From the NCBI RefSeq assembly GCF_037975245.1, contig NC_092573.1, positions 18,544,265 to 18,608,264 of the forward strand: a stretch of DNA of 64,000 nt, read 5' to 3'. The notes beneath the pieces were generated by a model that did no database searches, was not told the origin of the DNA, and saw nothing but the letters and a program-made list of their open reading frames with translations. Below, in pieces: positions 58,412 through 64,000 of the stretch. Origin of the DNA: Apostichopus japonicus. Taxonomy: Eukaryota; Echinodermata; Holothuroidea; Aspidochirotida; Stichopodidae. Both the position numbers and the translations under genes were made by a program. Position 1 is the first letter of the stretch. Every line of letters begins with the position of its first letter.

Positions 58412-58510
58412 CCTTTTCAATTCCCGAGCAGTGCTGAGAGGCAGGAATGCAGTGAACTGCAGAATCAGCTTAGGGTGATCCTCCAAGAGGGTGAAAACTT
58501 TCTCGCACAG
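58412..58510 (-). CDS. GON4L: GON4L exon, PAH repeat 1 second half
   Basis: 99-bp phase 0/0 exon on the minus strand between TAATATAACAG and GTAAGC. It reads LCEKVFTLLEDHPKLILQFT then AFLPLSTARELKR. The L-x2-V-x3-L-x2-HP-x-L-x2-x-F-x2-FLP pattern is the second half of a paired amphipathic helix repeat, the Sin3-type protein interaction fold also present in GON4L. It joins in frame to 59351-59440 upstream and to 48263-48406 downstream. The family call comes from the joined sequence of all three exons; a Sin3 protein would be the alternative, but the FLRQLE segment that follows fits GON4L better. Confidence 0.8.
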
Positions 58511-59350
58511 CTGTTATATTAATAAAGAAAAGAGATCAGGAAAAATGATTGGGAAAGAGAGGAAGTTAAAGAAGGGATTAAAGCAAATTCTCCCACTCTT
58601 CTCATATGAATAAATAATGAGACTAAAATAAAAATGAACGGAAACAAGGAGATAGGATCCAAATCTGGGATTCATTTCACAAGCAGAGAAGTACAGACAT
58701 ACACCTAAAATCGCATGGGGAAAGTTAATTGTATCTTGTTTACATTGGAGGGTTTTTCCAAAATTTCTTTGACGATGTTACAATCTAGATAAATATGAGG
58801 AATTTCGACTGGGTCGGACTTCAGATTCGACAATTAATGCGAAACGAAGGGAATATATATGTTCACTTACAATCTAGATAGCTACAAGGAATTACGACTG
58901 GTATGGACTTCAGATTCGAAAATCAATGAGTAATGAAGGGAATATATATATGTTCTCTTTAAAAGTAAAACATAATGAAAGGATTGATCATAATGAACAT
59001 AATGAAAGGACTCAACAATTAATGTGTAATGAATGGAATATTTATGTTCTCTTAAAAAGCAAAACCTAATGAAAGAATAGGGGTCCACGTTTTTTCCAAA
59101 TTAGCTTGTTTTTTATGTACCCTTCGCATTGCATGTCTTAGTTTCACCGTGTTATTGGTACATTTATCCTTTAACAGTAGAACGCTGGTTTTTCCATGTA
59201 AGTTCATTTTCTATAACCAGCAAAGATGAGAGCAAAAGTGAAACGCTTAGAACCTAATTTTTCTTCTGTCAACCTCAAGAGCTTTTTCAACTCGTTATCA
59301 AGTTAAAAGTCAATGTTTCTCTTGCAAGAAACACGATAGGTGCTACTTAC

Positions 59351-59440
59351 GTCGACAAGACCTTGTTTACTATCTGCTGTAAAGTCCTGAAAGTAGTGAA
59401 GAAGCTTTAAGTACTTCTCTGGGGTAGCATGGAAGATTCT
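59351..59440 (-). CDS. GON4L: GON4L exon, PAH repeat 1 first half
   Basis: 90-bp phase 0/0 exon on the minus strand between TTCTGCCACACAG and GTAAGT. It reads RIFHATPEKYLKLLHYFQDF then TADSKQGLVD, matching the first half of a PAH repeat (YLKLLHYFQDF) and continuing into 58412-58510. Upstream exons of the gene lie to the right and were not identified. A 17-bp segment at 59731-59747 ending at GTAAGT would be in phase and gives KLLVK, but is too short to call. The intron to the next exon is 840 bp. Confidence 0.8.
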
Positions 59441-60295
59441 CTGTGTGGCAGAAAGACAAGATGTAATTTATGAAATGTGGAGGAAGGAAAGGGTGACGTG
59501 GAAATTGATGTTTGAGTAGCAGTGCTCAAAAACAAAAGAAGAAAGACAGTTATGGGTCGTCAACCGAAATGTGACGTCATAACGTCAAATATGTGTAAGT
59601 ACTGGATTCGACTGGCTAGATAGCCCGATTAAAATTAGACATGTGCTGAGTAAAGTCATGCCCCCGACCCATCCGCTACACACCACCCTCAGCAACCCTG
59701 ACCTTCATCTATATGATGGAGATACTTACTTTAACCAACAACTTATCTAAACACTTATTCCAATTGGGAGATAATCACAGTTTAGAGACCTAAGACTTGA
59801 ACAAGTCTAAACATTACATCATGAAGCCACATATATGCTTAAATTTGTTTATGGGTTTTTTCATGTACATTGTTAGCATGACCTAATAATGGCACTGGTT
59901 TCATTGTTAAACAAGGTTTCATTATTTTGAAAACTTTTGACATAACAAGGTTTCATAATCTGCATTCACCTTAGATAATAAGAAAAGCAAAAAACCAAAG
60001 GAAAAATCTAAGGTTTCACCACTAAGTGGCATTACATCAGACAATAGCAATGCAATTTTCCTTAGTTATTGGCTGCATGGGGGAGGGGGGACGGGGAACA
60101 TTCATAACAATTTTGATTTCCATCATATAAGCTAATGAGGGATGGTTGGGTTTGCTTGTCCTTTAATTCACCTATTGTACAGTGTTCATTGTACAAGGTT
60201 GACTACATTTTGAACTCATAAAATAAGGAAATATTCATATGAAATCACTCACATTCTGATAATCATGAAAAAAGACATATGTGAAGGGGATCATT

Positions 60296-60333
<38 letters not shown>

Positions 60334-60469
60334 CTGTATGAACTAAAAGCTTGTCCTTGACCTGATCTGACACACACATGCCCATATAGAATCATTATTA
60401 AAGTAAGTTACAATATAAACAGCACCACAGTTGAGTTCATTTTGAAGGTTTTTAAGTTAACAAGAATAA
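59441..60469. other. GON4L upstream intron
   Basis: No confident exon. It contains a G-run at 60081-60095 and a (CA)n(TA)n microsatellite at 60297-60336. Confidence 0.5.
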
Positions 60470-61378
60470 TAGTGTTTGCACGGGTTATCCGGGTACCCGG
60501 GTACCCGCCCGACGCGACATTATCCGGTTCCTAATTTATTACCCGAATCCTACGCAAAGTGTGACTTAAAAAAAAAAAAATGGCAAACCAACGGTTAGGC
60601 AGATTTCCCATTGACATAGTGTGGTGTTAGGCTACAATGTGGTCAAAGATAACAGCAATAACGAAGGCTTTCCATAGATATCTTATAACTGCGTAACAAC
60701 TTCAGCAAATAAACAGATGGTTAGGCTTAGCTAGATTTTTCATTGACTTAGTGTGGTGTTAGGCTACCATGTGAAAGAAATTATTATTTATTCATTCGTT
60801 TATTTCATACAAGGAAAGGCTGACAAGGAATTTTACAAGATGTTTACGGATTATAGACGGGATAACTAAAAAATAGTAATTGCAAGTGGCTTTTTACTAA
60901 TCGTTTTTTTTTTTCCAAATGCGATCAAATTGCGCGTATCGTGCAATCTCGCGGCTAATGCGACCCATGGGCCTGCATAATAGATAAAAGTAGTAGTAAC
61001 AACTGTTTAAGAGCTACATTGGATATTTATATGGTTTGATCCAATAGACGTGCACAAGCGAGCATAAGCAGCGGCGGCAGTGCGATGTTAGTAGTAATGC
61101 TAATTATAATTAAATAATTAATTTACTAACAAGTTAATGAAAGAAACAAAAGCAAATAAAAATTATTGAGGAAGGTTTGATACCTCATCTTACACCTACG
61201 TATTTGAACATGAAACATTGTCAGTAGAGAATATAATGCATTTATTATAGCATTCAATATGTAATTTCTTGATAATCGTGATACACTAGGGTAAACAATT
61301 TTTCCGGGTACCCGGATACCCGACGGGTAACGGCCCTCGGGTACCCGGTTCCCGATTTTTGGACCCGTGTAAACACTA
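60470..61378. mobile_element. hAT-type MITE, 909 bp, 8-bp TSD
   Basis: Left end TAGTGTTTGCACGGGT and right end (reverse complement TAGTGTTTACACGGGT) differ at one of 16 bases. The element is bounded by a perfect 8-bp duplication, AAGAATAA, at 60462-60469 and 61379-61386. Terminal structure and duplication length are diagnostic of hAT. Both ends carry several GGGTACCCGG palindromes. An internal segment around GTGTGGTGTTAGGCTAC occurs twice (about 60619 and 60750). No transposase is encoded. Confidence 0.92.
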
Positions 61379-61719
61379 AAGAATAATAAACAAGGGTTTG
61401 CACTGACCACTATAGAGGCTTTAACCACTATTGCCAAAGAGAGTTTACTAACAAATATGACTTTTGATTTAGTTGAAAACATTTTGTATTTTTATAATAT
61501 CCTCATGGGAAGGTACAGTTATTTTGAGATACAGCATTTTGCTAAAGGTGTCAGGAAGGATGTCTGGTTTCAATGTAGTGATGTCCACAGAGCTAGCTGA
61601 CTCATCTCATGAAAACTTTTCTCAAGCTCCTTTTAAGGATCAACTCCAAACTGTTGAGAAGACACAGCCATTGTGACATCGTCCCACATTCCCAGATAAA
61701 GACAACCGATTGCCTTCTC

Positions 61720-61970
61720 TCACTATTTGGCTAGCGGCAAGAATGTGACTTACATACTGTAGGTTTGAATCCTGGATAGATCATTATGTTGTGTCCTTGG
61801 GCAAGACACTTCATCTCATTTGCCTCTCTTTATCAGGGTGTATAAAATTAAATGGTGGGGGGGGGGTGGATCTCAGAGATAAACTTGGAAAAATAGTTAA
61901 ATGTGCTGGATTATGGGCTGCACCCTGTGGGAAGTTCCCTGAGGGTATGTACAAATGTGGTGTACTGTAC
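61720..61970 (+). mobile_element. tRNA-derived SINE
   Basis: The head has a weak A box (TTTGGCTAGCGGCAAGA) and a good B box GGTTTGAATCC (about 61761-61771). These are followed by GTGTCCTTGGGCAAGACACTT and TCATTTGCCTCTCTTTATCA, a central block widespread in metazoan SINEs. A G-run interrupts the body at 61856-61868. The 3' boundary is uncertain. Confidence 0.75.
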
Positions 61971-63361
61971 CGTCTGTTTGGATTTGTGAACACTTGGTTG
62001 TGCCGGAACCAGGAGAGTTACTGTACATTGTTAAAGTCTCATGAGAAGCCCTTGGCCTTGATACAAGCCTCGAAACCAGATTATCCATGTAACCACAAGG
62101 AACACAATAAGCAGAGCTACATGCTGATAAAACAAAACCACCTTTTGCAATTTTTAGTCTAAAATCAAGGGGTGGATAGCAAATGCCTGCAGGAAAACAG
62201 TGTCAAGAAATACAGGTTATTTTTACATTTAGTTTCTTCAAATATTTAAACCGTGTGTAAAATGGCAAACTAGAGATAATTCTGCCATTTACAAACTTCT
62301 TTCTACATTCCTTTAAGCTGTAGACAAAGTAAGAAATTAACTAGAGGAGCTTGCTGTCATAAAGGACAAGAAAACTAACAGGAATGCAAATTAATCAGTA
62401 AAAATGCTGAAAGCAAATCCTTCCAAACAGAGAAAAACCCTGACTTTATGGATCATGTGACTTTCAGAGAAAACTTGAATATCAAAGAAATTTGATGATG
62501 AACCTCTGGCCCATTGTAGCGGATTGCATGTGACAATTGTTGGGAAATTATATTTCAAGAACCAGCGAAAGAGGAGAAGTTTCCCTTCATTAATAAACGT
62601 CTAAGCCCTAGAGCACAGCCTCCCCCCCCCCCTGAACCAAAAGGGAAAATAAAATATTATTGGAATGCTCACAGCTAGCCAGTAAAATAAAAAAACTCTC
62701 TTTGAACTGTCAGGTCTATACAGGTTCTTGAGAAACCTCTCTATCCATTTGGCTAAAACTCTCTAGAAATTCTGTACAAACTCGTAAAGTTTTATTGCGA
62801 TTCAAGCCTCTCTTTCTCTCTCGATGAATGCACATGAATGAAGTGCGTCAACTTGTGAATAGTAATTTCTATATTTGCATCAAAATTGAGACCTGTTTTT
62901 TTTTGGAAATCAGTTTAAAAAAAAATGTCCTTCTCAATACATTATTCGCTACTTTTAGCCATTCAAGACTATAAACATATTCATGGTTATGCAAAATTGG
63001 TATGCGTAGAACCTCTTAAAATTCACCTGATATTGAAGTTGCGATTTAAAGGACAGGTAAAGGTGGCGCCAAAAACATATCTGCTAAAAATAATCTGCTT
63101 CTTTAATCCAGCAGAATAGCACTAGGAATTAAGCGAGTAATAAACTTTTGAAATTCTGAATATAAAATGCGCATTGCGTTAAATTTGTGGACTCATTTTG
63201 CTGTAAAATTTGTGGACTCAACTTTGGTGGACTCATTTTGTTGTGGACACATTTTGTTGTGGACTCTTCTTCTTTACAGAGCGATGGAGTGTGTTACTCT
63301 TGAAGTGACTGTACACAGACACAATTGTATCCACACAAGAACTGTTACATGGGTTGATGGG
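61971..63361. other. No gene seen
   Basis: Unannotated AT-rich DNA, probably GON4L intron or upstream sequence. A short local repeat of TTTGTGGACTCATTTTG lies at 63184-63265, and a C-run at 62620-62633. Confidence 0.5.
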
Positions 63362-64000
63362 TAGTGTTCGACCGATAATCGGTTAGAAAATCGGCATCGG
63401 GCCGATTATCAGACAATAGGTAAATAATCGGCATCTGCAAAATCCATTGCGCTACCAATTATGCAGAACCTATTAGTACGTTCCACATAAAGGATTGTAT
63501 TTTTCAGCGCATTTTATTCCCCACAACCACAAATAGAGAAGAATTGACATCATTCAATTCAACCCTATTCATAGCCGGGGAAGGTGCGCTAATCTACCTT
63601 GTAATGGTATCGCAAGTCCCTCACACATGATTGTACTAATGCTGTTCGATATACTACAGTATCCAATTTTGGCAGTTAACATCATACAGTATACCCGCGA
63701 TAAGCTTAGGGGCCGACACAATTATTTTTTTTAACTTCGCTTCTTGCATCTAACAAAACCTCCTGTTATCCGTGTTTAACGATTGATAAGAAAGATTGAT
63801 TGTCTTCACTAAATATAAAACCCAAACAATATACTTTTTAACCACTTTGGCCCTTTCACTGTATGTGAAAACTGGAAAGTGAAAACGATAACATGATGCT
63901 TTGATCATTGTGAGTTCTACGTACATAAGGCTAGTCTGGCTAGAGAACAGTTGAGCCTCATAACTGTTCAGTTTGCAATGCACCCAAGATTTTACAAATG
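63362..64000. mobile_element. Left end of a hAT-like element (runs off window)
   Basis: Starts TAGTGTTCGACCGATAATCG with GGCATCGGGCCGATTATC just inside, giving subterminal CCGAT/ATCGG palindromes reminiscent of hAT MITE ends and of the terminus at 60470 (TAGTGTT). No matching right end or target duplication is visible before base 64000, so the extent is unknown and only the first ~80 bp are diagnostic. Confidence 0.45.

Noticed and set aside
59549-59673. Small inverted repeat ATGGGTCG ... CGACCCAT
   Set aside because: Only 8 bp with no target duplication; not enough for a MITE call.
59731-59747. 17-bp microexon upstream of the 59351-59440 GON4L exon
   Set aside because: In phase and followed by GTAAGT, but too short and with a weak acceptor; cannot be told from chance.

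Overview
The window looks like nuclear DNA of a large-genome, AT-rich, intron-rich animal. A marine invertebrate deuterostome (echinoderm-like) is my best guess, from the DIRS-type retrotransposon, the tRNA-derived SINEs with a GTGTCCTTGGGCAAGACACTT block and the many TTAA-flanked and hAT-type MITEs. This is inference, not a species call. Host coding DNA is sparse. Most of the window is satellites, minisatellites, transposable elements and unannotated AT-rich sequence.

Left third (1-16.9 kb): a 39-bp satellite (1-1594); a ~212-bp tandem repeat interrupted by a structurally complete 6.5-kb DIRS retrotransposon on the minus strand (2448-8990; Gag, RT/RNase H, tyrosine recombinase, inverted terminal repeats, internal complementary region); a candidate 3.3-kb TIR element carrying a BEN-domain exon (10386-13727); and a 2.8-kb 29-bp satellite with higher-order structure (14079-16866).

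Middle (16.9-48 kb): a 43-bp minisatellite, DIRS end fragments, a foldback element, SINE and LINE tails, two TTAA-flanked MITEs, a hAT-like MITE relic, and a set of four phase-compatible plus-strand exons (37665-39187) forming the 3' end of a gene I do not recognise.

Right third (48-64 kb): three phase-0 minus-strand exons (59351-59440, 58412-58510, 48263-48406) encode paired-amphipathic-helix sequence that I recognise as GON4L (gon-4-like), with a 10-kb intron. A possible further exon lies at 40687-40754. The introns hold a 40-bp minisatellite made of tRNA A-box units, a 909-bp hAT MITE with a perfect 8-bp target duplication, and a SINE. The GON4L gene reads leftward and the unknown gene rightward, so they are convergent or nested.

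The most interesting object is the DIRS element. Its internal region spells out the predicted circle junction, and the adjacent tandem copies preserve the empty target site, so the integration can be reconstructed from this window alone. A single in-frame TAA separates its RT and RNase H domains.
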